From: Oscheius sp. JU75
Taxonomy: Eukaryota > Nematoda > Chromadorea > Rhabditida > Rhabditidae
Direction of reading: 5' to 3'
DNA: 64,000 nt
Assembly (NCBI GenBank): GCA_037178855.1
Contig: JASJZC010000002.1
Coordinates: forward strand, 620,001-684,000
The notes under the pieces were generated by a model. That model made no database searches. It was not told the origin of the DNA and worked only from the letters and a program-made list of their open reading frames with translations. A program made the position numbers and the translations under genes. Within the stretch, counting starts at the first letter, position 1, and each line of letters starts with the position of its first letter. Shown in pieces: positions 27,241 through 44,500 of the stretch.

Positions 27241-27960
27241 ATGCTTCGAGCCTTCTTGCTCCTCGTCCTCTTCACTAACACAGTGGCTGTCCTCATGAAT
27301 TTTTCTCACGGTAGGCCGTCTAGAACAGTCGGGTCAGCCACATTTTAGCCCACGTCGTGAACCGGGCTCCTACAAAGGTTAAGATCAGACCATGGGGTGA
27401 ACACCTGTGTGGCTGTCGTACTCAAGCAGCCACAGCAGTATGGGAAATTGACTGATGCGGTCTACAGGTACGAATGTGCCAAGCCAATCAAGGCTGAATG
27501 TGCTACTTGCGATGCACCTCCTGTGGCTGATTCTGCTTCAAATTGGAAGATGACCTGAAAAAGATCAGCCACTGTACCTGTTATACTGAATTTTGTATGC
27601 TTGAGATCCTACAGTCTCTGGACGGAAACATTATTCCTGATTTGGGCCAGTTGTTATTAAAGACTGTCATTGTCACGGCTTCGAATATGGTACAGAAGGA
27701 CAGTGACAGAGGGACGAAGAAACCTTCAGGGAAAGCAACCAGAACACATCAAAACTATCATGGACTAGAACTATCCAAACAAAACGACCTGGAAAGCATA
27801 CAGGGCCTTTACGCCTGAGTATCCAGACGTTCCTTGTCCCGCTTCCGTAACTTCAGTTGGTTTGGGCGAATTGATTCTCCTGGAAGCTTCGAACAACAAC
27901 CAAGTTGAACAAGTTTCTCCGCTTCTGTCAACCACTACCTTTCAAAGAATTTGGCGCAGA
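27241..27960 (+). pseudogene. Secreted Cys-rich protein gene, apparently broken
   Basis: An ATG at 27241 opens a signal peptide (MLRAFLLLVLFTNTVAVL) ending at a GT at 27311. A 38-bp intron to 27348 is at the same position as in the relic inside capg-1. The next frame (HVVNRAPTK) continues, but the conserved CVAVV block follows only after a one-base shift. The Cys cluster YECAKPIKAECATCDAP ends at a TGA after NWKMT, and CTCYTEFC resumes in another frame. A further coding-like block at about 27776-27960 begins NYPNKTTWKAYRAFTPEYPD. Unrecognised introns could rescue parts of the frame, so a living but unusual gene is possible. No known family was recognised. Confidence 0.5.
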
Positions 27961-27999
27961 ATCAGAGCGTTTCCAGTCTTTTTAGTGGTTCGAGGAGTT

Positions 28000-28456
28000 C
28001 CATGAACTGTACCAAACACCGCTATGGATCCATGGAAGAGCCCTATGAGCCAGAAAGACCGAGCAAGGACTCCATCTTTCGATGGTTGCTAGCAAGTGGC
28101 GAATTCACAAGCTCAATTTACCGTCTCTTCACCATAACAAAACGAGGAAAATCTGGCGCTACTGTTCGCCCAGAAGCTTTAGTCTATCAGAAGCTTCCCC
28201 TCAGCGAAAAATCTCCGACTTTTCTCCAAAGTCAATAAACTCTACTTTCTTTCACAGTAGACACATAGATAGAGGCATTTTGAACAGTAGCACCACATAT
28301 TTTCCGAGTTTTGGTAAGAGGAAGAGACAGCAAATCGGACAGCTAGCTCGTGAACTTCACTTGCTAGCAGCCATCGACAGATGGAGTCCGTGCTCAGTCT
28401 TCCTGGCTCATAGGGCTCTTCCATGGATCCATAGCGGTGTTTGGTACAGTTCATGG
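28000..28456. repeat. Long hairpin: inverted repeat with arms of about 190 bp
   Basis: The left arm begins at 28000 with CCATGAACTGTACCAAACAC. The right arm, read backwards from 28456, begins with the same bases. The first 53 positions are identical, then similarity declines to about 28190 and 28262. The spacer is only about 70 bp. Both arms encode the same peptide start (MNCTKHRYGSMEEPYEP), so the duplicated unit was probably coding. The transcript of either strand would fold into a long double-stranded stem. Confidence 0.75.
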
Positions 28457-29476
28457 CTTTCCGGGTTTTTGTTTTGGTAGTTCTAACCAATGCTAGTTTT
28501 GTTGTTCTGGTTGCGTTGCCTGTCCCTGTCTCTTTCACTCTCAAAACCTTTCGCACCTCTATCTTTGCTTTCCCCTGCTCGCAGCAGACTCTGTTTATTT
28601 CCCATTTCCGCCATCACAGATCATTGAGCCACGCCGTTTTCCCCAGTCGAAGCTTTACTGCTTTATCTCGACACCCTCGCTGAAAAATACTCATGTCAAC
28701 AGCGGATTCCCCAGCCTTCTTTCTCCTGGGCTGTTTATCCCAAACTAGGGGACAAGTTCTAAAGAGCAGGCTATGTTTATCTGTTTTCTTCGTCAGCGTT
28801 TGTTTTCTGCGATATGAGAGAGTGCAGCGGAGTTCTCGACATCGACTCATTTTCTTTTATTTGCTCCTGATTATAGCGATCTTGAAGCTTTTTCATTTTG
28901 AGCCGTTAGAGAGTTCCCCCCCTTCGCGTCACCTGAAGTCTAGACTCTCTGTTCGTTTTCTAATTGACTACTCGTACTTTTTGTCTCCCTGTCTCCCAGT
29001 CTCTGTCTCCTCCTGTTCCCTAGTGAAATGCTAGATTCCATAGCTTCCTGTCCGAACAACCTCATTTCGAAAAGTCGCGCCGTTTCGAAAAGTCGCGAAA
29101 ATGTTTGACCATGACGACGTTTTTTTTTTTCGAAAACCTTGGGCGAGAGAGGTTTCCCTGCAGAGAGACAGAGGGGCTTCTTATCTCCAGCCCATTGTTC
29201 CAGCAGAAGCATTCTGACCGATTAATGCCAAAAGGTGGAAACATGAGCAAGAATCACAGTGACACGCAAACAGCCTGATCTTCTGCTTTGGAGTATGACA
29301 CTCTCTCCCCTCTCTGAGCTCATTTTCATGCTAAACAGACCGGCGTCAAACCCCCCTGGATGGTCGAAATGATTTTTGACGCGTATTTTCCCCCTTGCTC
29401 CCGCCCAGTCTCTTTTCGAAACGGGCACTGCTTCCGAGTATAAAGCTCTCAGGTCACTCCCGTCAGTCAGTTTGGA
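28457..29476. other. Spacer upstream of the MRP gene
   Basis: No gene was recognised. A plus-strand frame from 28693 has hydrophobic stretches but lacks splice or family support. Promoter elements of the transporter gene should lie at the right end; a TATAAAG occurs at about 29439. Confidence 0.4.
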
Positions 29477-35857
<6,381 letters not shown>

Positions 35858-36752
35858 TACGAGTCATTATTTAATTGATGTATGTGCCAATGAGTCACGA
35901 TGAATTTGTATTTTTTGACCGGAGAGACTGAGACACATATGAACAGATAAATAGAGGAACAGAGAGACAGAGAAACAGAGAGATAGAGAAACATAGAGAG
36001 ACGCTTATAGGAGAAACCTTTAATTCAAATCTTTTCATGGATCTTTGTCTATGCTACCATTGACATTGTTGAATGTAAGTCTCTGTCTCTTTCGGTGCGA
36101 TGACTAAAGCGCCTATGACCAAAATTACTCGGCCAGATTCGCGATCCTGAAAACCGAGACTGTACAAACTACTCATCTCATCTACCCATTTCTATGGCTC
36201 CTCTCTTTCAATCGGGCCAAGATTCAACGCTGCCGAAGGCATCCACACAAAAACAGTTCGAGAACTTTTTCTGCTTTTGCTTCGAGCAATTACTGCAATT
36301 ACCAGGAAGAAAGTTTTAAAAAGTTGAATTCTGTTGATTGTAAGTGTTTTTGGAAAAGCGAGGGAACAAGTGTGACACGACGATGTAAATGTTGCTGTTG
36401 ATTCATTCTCAGCGACGAGAAGCAGGGAATGCATTTGGAATGATTGAAATGAGTGTTGGGCATACAGAAGTGCCCCTCTCACAGTCTCTTTGTCTCTGTG
36501 TATCTCTGTCTCTCTGTCCATCTGTTTCTATGTCTCTCTTGTCACAATCCGATCCTTCAACCTGAAGAACAGCCAACTGTACCCTCTCTGTCGTCCAGAA
36601 AATAGTATAAACCAGCTGCCGGCGGCAGTTTCGCAGATAAAGTTAAATACTCAGCAGGAGCATTGACCAGATTCATTGTTTTGACATTTTCCAATAGGGG
36701 ACCAGAAATTGACATAGATAATTGAAGATCACAAGACAAATCTCAGAAAAAG
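35858..36752. other. Convergent spacer with a duplicated MRP fragment
   Basis: The 3' ends of the transporter and the LRR gene face each other here. An AGAGACAGAG tract lies at 35955-36003. At 36048-36092 lies a near copy of 34042-34087, covering the end of MRP exon 15 and its donor. A 52-codon minus-strand frame with ATG (36557-36712) looks partly coding but has no other support. Confidence 0.5.
36048..36092 (+). repeat. Duplicated fragment of MRP exon 15 and donor
   Basis: TCTATGCTACCATTGACATT, then GTTGAATGTAAGTCTCTGTC, repeats 34042-34087 with few changes, exon-intron junction included. It lies about 2 kb downstream in the same orientation, after the stop codon. Confidence 0.65.
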
Positions 36753-39700
36753 TTACTTCAATAGACCGAGATTCTTGGCTTCGTTCTCGGCCCAAGCTCT
36801 AAGTTGTTCTTCGGACTCGACAGGAGAGTCGTCTTCGCCGCACTTGGAATCGATGTAGAAAGATCCTGAAAGATACACTTTGAATGGGAAACGTCAAAAA
36901 ACAAAAAAAACTATAATGTAGGTTTCGATATGATTCAAACTAGGGTTTTTTGGTTTAGTGAATGCGCTTTAGACCACTAGACCATGAGGACGAGCCACGT
37001 CACTTGAATTCAGCTATGATGCTGGCCGCCTCATTTTAACAGAATAAGGCCATTTTTCAGTTTCAAAAACTACTCACGTTGAGCTGCCAGCGATTCGAAC
37101 TCGTCATCATCAGCATCGGACACGGATCCATCTCCGATTCCAAATCTGGTTCCAGAGCTCGGAGCCATGGACATTAGGGAGGAGTAGTCACTGAAGTCCA
37201 CAACCACTCGACTACCTCTGACTCTCAGCTTCAAAGCATCACAAGCTGTTCCGCCAACGACTACCGTAACTGAGGGGATCTGAACTGAACTGTTCTTGCT
37301 CAAAGGATCGTCTACCTGAGGACTTTGAGGGAAAGCTTGGATAATTTCTTGGACAGCATCACTTGACACCAAAATAGAGCCACTTAGATCAACATGACGG
37401 AGCTTGGTAGCGGATTTCAGGGCCACAACCCCCTCGTCGCTCAAATAGACACAGTTACGGAGCTGGAGCAGTTCAAGGAGAGGACAGCCGGTGGCGATGG
37501 CTTTGATTACTGGGGCACGGACAGCGGCGAGGGAAGAGGCATCCAACTGTTCGAGTTCAGTGAACTTGGAAATGGAGGACAGGCCGGTGGGGGTGATGGA
37601 AGTGTCGGAACCTGCATTGGCCAGACTCAGAGTCTTTAGATGGGGAAGACCAGAGCAGAGGTCGTGAAGAACAGCGTCGTCTACTAGAGGATTGTAGTCG
37701 AAACTGGAATAGATTGGTCAGGTTCAGTCTATCTGTCTGTATCATTTTCTTCTTAACCTGTTCTGCCAAAACCTGTCAAGGATTTTGTTAACTGCTCAAC
37801 CTTGCTCCTGTTACTCTACCTGTCAGTTGTCGTCAGTGCTGTCGTCTCTTCAACTGTCTCTCAGGTCATCATACTTTACCATTCTGACAGTAGCATCTAA
37901 TTTTTCTGCTGTAACACAATTCTATCAGTAGCGCTATAATTTCGGGAAATTGAAAGCCTGTGCCTGTCCCATTATAGCTGTCTCTTGACTCTTGTCCCTT
38001 GTCTGTCTTTGAACTCACGCAAGCTCCACGAGATTCTTGATGTGCGAGATATGACTCATACCAGCCCGCGTAAGATTCGCGAATCGGTCACCACATAACG
38101 TGAAAACTTGGAGATCAGCCATCAGTCTTGAGATCATGCTCAGATTCTCATCAGTGATCTGGTAGCATTCGTTGACACGAAGTTCTTTGATTCCAGGTGA
38201 ATTCGTGCACAAGTCTTCGAAGGCCATGGAATCTAATGTGGAACAGCCGTCGACGTAGAGGGTCTCGAGCTGAGGGCCGAGGAGTTTGAGACAGCGCCCA
38301 CGAAGACGAGTTGCACCACGAAGATCAACAGAGAGGAGGGATTGGCCACAGCCGCGGAGGAGATACCAGAAGGACTGGAAAGAAAGGTTAGTCGACTGTC
38401 TTTTTGCCTCTCTGTCCGTTCACCTTGTCTCCCATATTTGTCATGTCCCTGTAGGACAGTTTCTGCAGTGTACTCAGACCATCGCTCAATTCAGACAGTG
38501 CTTCCCAACCGGCTGACAGTCCGCTGATGTCCAGTTCCTTCAACTCTGGACAATTGGAAGCAATGATGCCGAGAGCCTTATCGTCCAGAAGATGTACAAC
38601 TCCTGAGATGTCCAGACCACGGAGATGAGGACCAGCTCGACGGAGGATAGCTTTCAGGTGGGAATTCCTCAAGGGACGATGTTTTCCAAAGCCACGGGGA
38701 CTTTCTCCTTCTCTGGCCAGGGTGAGACGGTTGATTTGGGACCAAGACTGAAAGGGGTGAGAATGACTAAGATTATCATACCTTCATAGAAGATTCCATC
38801 CAAATCTTGTTGACTCGTTCCAGACGGACAGTATCCATGACTGGTACATGGGCTAAGATTCTTTCAATCACTGCTGGGGGCATGTCGGACAGGGAACAGA
38901 ACTGAAAAGTCTCTATCGCTGTCTCTCTCTTTGTCACTCTGTCTCTCCCTCCTTTCATGCCTCCAAGTATCTGTCTCCGACTACCGTGCCCCTTCTGTAC
39001 TTTCCTTTTGGTTTCCCTGTCTCTCTGTCTCCAACCAACCTCTCTACTAGGAGTACCAGCACTAAGAGAAGCTGTCGAGGATGTTCTCGACAAGTTACCG
39101 TCATCTGCAAGTCCTAATAGGAATGTACTTTACTCTCTTACCTCTAGAATCGTCCGACAGAATCATCCCCTTGCCTCCCTTCCTCCTAGACACGTACTCA
39201 CTGACTACCATGACCTGGTCATAGAATCTAAGCTGATCAGCAGTTGCCTCTTTGGCCTTCTGAGCATCTTCTGACCTCCTAAACACAACCTTTTTTTTGA
39301 AAAAGGCCTGTAATGGGATCACTTGAAGGTTATCGTAGCTGTCCCACAGTTTTTCGGAGTTTTCGGGAGGGTGGCAAAGACGGATTGGCTCTGACGACGC
39401 TCTTCTCTGGGCAGAGAACAGTGGGAAATCTTTCCGAATTGGGAGAAAAAGGACTGTAGCTGGGAGGGAGTGATTCGGGGAGAGATATTGGTCACGATGA
39501 TCTTTCTCTCGTCTCGCGAGTTGGCTTGGAAGGCGAAAGCTGCATCGAAATCTAGGAAACGTAAGATAAGGTTTGTCAAAGGTACCGTCTGTCTCGACTC
39601 CTTCCATCTGCTGGCCGTCAGCCAAAAGCATAGGTAAGAGACGACGATACTTGATGAATTCGGCAGCGGAATGGGACCAGGTGCGTCTGGAAATGACAGT

Positions 39701-39924
39701 AAAAGTGAGAGATAAAGACAGAGACAGAGAGACAGTAACAACACTCACCTTAACTTTCCCACACTAAAGAATCTAGCTCTGGTCACGAAGGACTGGAAGG
39801 CCTCGGTCATGTCATTGAGTCCCTTGCTCTCCAAATTCTGACCATGCAGTCTTCTCAAAGCTTTGAACATGGCCTGGGGTCTGTCAGAGCCTCCGGAGGC
39901 TCGAAAACTGGCACGAAAATCCAT
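36753..39924 (-). CDS. RRM + F-box + leucine-rich-repeat protein
   Basis: Ten exons, 36753-36865, 37078-37703, 38019-38374, 38424-38747, 38782-38901, 39040-39104, 39142-39278, 39323-39551, 39586-39686 and 39749-39924, join in phase to 748 residues. Residues about 105-200 form an RRM, with RNP2-like KIIVTNISP and RNP1-like GTATITF. An F-box-like segment follows (DMPPAVIERILAHVPVMDTV, then ERVNKIW). Then come FBXL-type LRRs (GLDISGVVHLLDDKAL, KELRVNECYQITDENL, ELLQLRNCVYLSDEGV). F-box LRR proteins are substrate adaptors of SCF ubiquitin ligases; an RRM in the same chain would allow RNA or RNP recruitment (inference). TTTTTACAG lies upstream of the ATG. The join between the RRM half and the F-box half runs through the small exon 39040-39104 and keeps frame, but two adjacent genes cannot be ruled out without a transcript. 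Confidence 0.7.
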
Positions 39925-41548
39925 TTGACCCAAGTTTTCTGTAAAAATGAGGTATGGAAAGGGAATAGCGGGTAAACAAAGAGAAGAGACGGTCTGTGAA
40001 GGGAGCAGGTTTGCAGGTGCGCTTGATCGCTTGGGCCAGTTAGGAGGGTCAGCGGGGTGGCACCAATTATGCCTAGTGGTCATTAGAAATGTGGCTCGGC
40101 TATTGATTTTCAGAGCAGGAGAATCACGCAAAAGAAAGATGAAATGAAACCGGCAAAAAAAATTTGAAAATCAGGGCAATTGTGACGGGACCCAAAAAGC
40201 GCGGGCGCATAGAAGGTTAAAAATAAAACATTATATGCTTTCTCGGTAATAGTTCGGCAGGCTGCAAGTATTAAGTACACTGTGTTCGTTAGAATTTTTG
40301 GCGCGCTTTTATGAATTCGCCCAAAACCGGGTTTTCTGACGTAATTCACTTATTTCAGAGATTCCAACTATGCTATAAGAATTTTCCACTATCTCTGCTA
40401 TTTTTTATGTTACAGGTGCTTTTTTTTGGACGCTGAATACAACAAACATAGTTAGATTCTCTGAAAATAAGTGAATTACGTCAGAAAAAACCCATTTGGA
40501 GCAAATTGATAAAAGCACGCCAAAAGTTCAAACGAAGGCGGCTGCCTTCCGAACTACTACCGCTTTCCTCTTATATTTACCACCTCTTCTTTATCCTTTT
40601 TCTCGCTATTTTCATAAAAATTTACTACAAAAATGTGATGGATACAATGCAGGATCGATTAACGAAGAATTGCGAGCATTGAAATCTATTTATACAAACA
40701 AAATAGGTTGTTAATCGCAGAAATAGAGTTTCTCAGAAAAGAGTTTAGAACAGCTGCAAAGTTCCGCATTACATCAGTTGGGCAAAAAATAATATAGGCA
40801 CCCGGGTCAGATACCTGGGTAGTTTTGAGAAGGAAATCATTGTTTCATCGCGTCCAATGTCCACAAGATAGACGCCGAACCCGACAAAAAACTAAGCAAA
40901 TAACCTCGAGAATTTATGGGAAAGTGGATAAATCGAGGGGACTGGAGACAGCTGCTGTCAGCTTCGATTGACCTCTGCCCAGGTCCTGACACGAAAACGG
41001 ACCAGCCATCGGGTGTCTGGTAGAAATGCCTGCAGCACTTTTCTGCCATTTTTAGTTGGTTTTTTTTCTCAAATTGGGTAGTTTTGGATAATTTTAAAAG
41101 CTATGAAGACCATAATGGCACCCTAGAATAGAATAAAAGCAGACAAACCCATGTATACTTTTCTCAAGCCATTTTCTATTTTTTCTTCGTTTATTCTCAT
41201 GCCTTCCCTTTTCTTTTTGCTGTTTTCTCCCCGCAAACACAATTTTCCGTGGAATACTGTTTGAGTTTTGGCAAACATTATAAAAATGTGCTGGTACCTG
41301 GAAAATCTGCTCTAGCCATCGATTTTCGGTCTTTTCCCCAATCTAGTAGCTTTTTTCTCCATTTTTCTCACTGTAAATCGCTATTGTAGCCATATTGGGT
41401 GGAAAATAGAAAAACAGCAAATACACCCTTTGGCTAGCTTAATATTTGCTCCTGACATTAAATTTATTGTTTGGGACCCCCCCAATTTTGGCAATTCCTC
41501 CATCTTCCCCTCTCTCTTGTCCAATAATATAAAATTTTGATTTTTCAG
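39925..41548. promoter_or_regulatory. Divergent spacer with a fold-back element
   Basis: It lies between the divergent LRR and BRF1 genes. It holds a tRNA-like fragment at about 40070-40140 (A-box-like TGCCTAGTGGTCATTAG) and a fold-back repeat at about 40220-40600. TTTTTCAG at 41541-41548 directly abuts the BRF1 ATG, a trans-splice acceptor. Confidence 0.5.
40220..40600. repeat. Fold-back inverted repeat
   Basis: TCTGACGTAATTCACTTATT occurs at about 40336-40355 and its inverse at about 40463-40482. Homology of the arms extends outward through TTTTGGCG(C/T)GCTTTTAT to TAGTTCGG (about 40248 and 40557), with small gaps. The inner spacer is about 75 bp. No open frame for a transposase is present. 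Confidence 0.7.
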
Positions 41549-44500
41549 ATGGTCCGCACATGCCCACATTGTGGCAGTTGTGAAATTGACGAGGATGCGG
41601 CTCGTGGTGTGTTCTTTCCCACCCTTCTCGGTCAAAATCCCCTAATTTTTAGGAGATGCCACCTGCATGGAATGCGGTACCGTGCTGGAGGAGTCGATCG
41701 TGGTGGCCGAGAATCAGTTCCAGGAGCGAGCCGGCGGCAGCGGACACACGCTCGTCGGACAGTTCATCTCGGCCGAGAGACAGAGCCATACTCTTCAGGG
41801 CGTGCCCGGCCTCGTTAGTCAAGAATCGCGCGAGTTGACCTTCCAAAAGGGCAAACGACTTATCGAGGAGGTCAGTTTTTTTTTATCCTTTTTGTCCTAA
41901 AAATCATGGAAAATCTCTGAGTAGAAAAATTTATCATAGCCGGGGAACGAACCCGGCATGTGTAGCACTGCAGTCGGCCCTCTTACGCACTGAGCCATGA
42001 GGCGAAGGCCGCGCGATTTATTCCAGCAAATAGACGAAGTTAGGCTACGGTACGGACTACAATTGATTTCTAGCCTAGTTCCAAACGTCTGACAGTCAGC
42101 AATATCTTGAAAATTGCTGCAAAACACTTTGCCTGTTTCATGATGGACTCTAGATGCCGAGCGCCGCAGTCCGCTCTTACCAACTGCGCCATGGGTCAAA
42201 CGTTGCGACCAAGACAGTTGGTATTTTGCTAAGCGATACTACTATCAATAAAACGATACTGGTTCGGTTCTATTAATTGTCAGACATGCGTTAGGTTTCA
42301 GCGCCCTGCGACTTGGGCCGAACCTAACAATTTTTAGCACCCATGGTTCCCAGCAGAAATTGGTCAAGGTTACAATTTTTAGCTTTGCTCTGCAAAGTTG
42401 TAAAGCAGAAAAGAACTACAACTTTGTAAAACATCGCAAAATGTAAAAAATGCAATCTTGATCTCAAACTGGGTGATTTCTTTTGAGCACCCTAAAAGCG
42501 CTTAAAATTGGCCCGGCCTGAGTCGTAGGGCGCTGGAAATCGGTAGGTTCCGACCTTTTCCGCGCCAACGGTGCATGTTTGATACCACTTTCAAAATTAC
42601 TGTTCCTTTGCTTCTTTCCGTCCTAAAACCGATCATTTGCAGATTGCCTCCCAGCTGCGCATCAACCAGTTTTGCATCGACACCTCCTACAACTTCTTCA
42701 AGATGTGTGTGATAAAGAATCTGACCCGGGGCAGAGTCCGATCCCACGTGGTCGCCTCCTGCATGTATATGACCTGCCGCATAGAGAACACCCCGCATCT
42801 TCTACTCGATTTCAGCGATGTCACTCAGGTTCTAGCACATATTTTTCTTCAAATAAAAGTTGAAATCTCAGGTAAATGTCTTCGATCTCGGTCGCTGTCT
42901 CTCCTTCCTCTCTCGATCTCTTCGCATCAATCTACCCTCCACCGATCCATGTCTCTATGTAATGCGCTTTGCCTGTCTGTTAGAGTTTGGAGAGCATCAG
43001 AAGGAGGTGAGTTACTCAATTTTTTCTCAGTTTTTTTTCTGACGAAACCCGCTAAAACATGCCGGTGCGCCTATCTTTAACAAAAAATTTATTGCCACAG
43101 CAGGGAATCGAACCCGGGATGTATAGATTCGTAGTCGACTCTTGCCGTCTGCGCCAGGCGGTAAAAACTTCGCGGATTTCCCTGGCTAATACTTGAATGT
43201 TGCCAACAGCCAAAGTTTCAGTCTTCATGGAATTTTTTCGCCTAGATTACTAAGCGCCCGCACGACCCGGATTCGACTCCTATCTGCGGTTTATTTTTTT
43301 AAAACAGTTTAAGAGTGGGAAATGTTAATTTCATATGTATTCACTTCATGCGGTCCCTGCATATACAAAAAAGATCCCCCGATCTCTTAATACCCTAAAT
43401 TTTAGGTAGTCAACCTGGCGACTCGCCTCGTGGAGCGAATGAAAAGAGACTGGATCTCTACCGGTCGCAGGCCGACAGGACTCTGCGGAGCTGCTCTCCT
43501 CATAGCTGCCAGGTGATTCATTTTTCCGACAGAAACATGAAAATTTTCCTATTTTAGAGCCTACAACTTCAATCGCTCAATTGGGGACGTGGTCCGCGTT
43601 GTGCACATTAGTGAGACCGTCGTGAGAAAACGCTTGGAGGAGTTCAGTCAAACGCCCTCAGGGGCTTTGACCATTGATGACTTTCGAAGCATCGATCTGG
43701 AGCAGAGCGAGGATCCGCCGGCCTTCTTGGCTGCCCGAAAAAAGGCCCAATTGGAGGCGCTGAAGGAGGAGCAGAAAATGGCCGAGAATATGGCTGGCGA
43801 TGTGGGTTTCTACGAAAGATGTTTTGCAAAGTTGTAGCCTGTGATCTGTTCCACAGCTTTGCAGAACATGGAAAAGCTCAATAAAGTCGTCTTCAACCCG
43901 AAATGCATATACATAGTTGCGTATGCACTTACGAAACCTCGGGCTTCTACTAGAGCTTTTATGGTCGGCTAATATAGTGAAAATCCGAGAAAGTCGCGTC
44001 AAATTTTCAAAATTCGTGGCGGGAGCATTTTGGCGGAAAGAGCCCGTTAAACTGCCGCTCATCGTTGGAAATGGACCATAAATGTGCTGCCTGTTAATCT
44101 GCCACTTCCAGGTCCAACAGATGGAAATGGAGGTGGAAAAAGCCCTGGAGAAGAAACGCCGCGAAAAGTTCAAAGCCAGTCCCTATGCCAAAGAGCTGTC
44201 CGGAATTGGTTAGTTTCCCGCCCCCTTTTTCGTCCCCAAACACTGAAATATCAGATCAAATTGATGCCGTGAGCAATAAAGAAGCGGCCCTGGTGACCGA
44301 GGAAATATTGAAAACTGTCTACGAGGCTGCAGACATTGAGGATGAGCAGGGCCCATCAAACGCCTTCGCCCAATACAAGCCGACTCTTCGTTCGCTCGGA
44401 ATCAAGAAGCAGGAGCCGTCGGACATGGATTGCCTGGAGGAGGACGTCATCTTGCCGGCTGCTGATAACGCAAATGGGGATCTCAACCTGTCTGGTAGGC

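Noticed and set aside
28693..29034. Plus-strand frame with several hydrophobic runs
   Set aside because: Much of it is pyrimidine-rich low complexity, with no signal of splicing or family.
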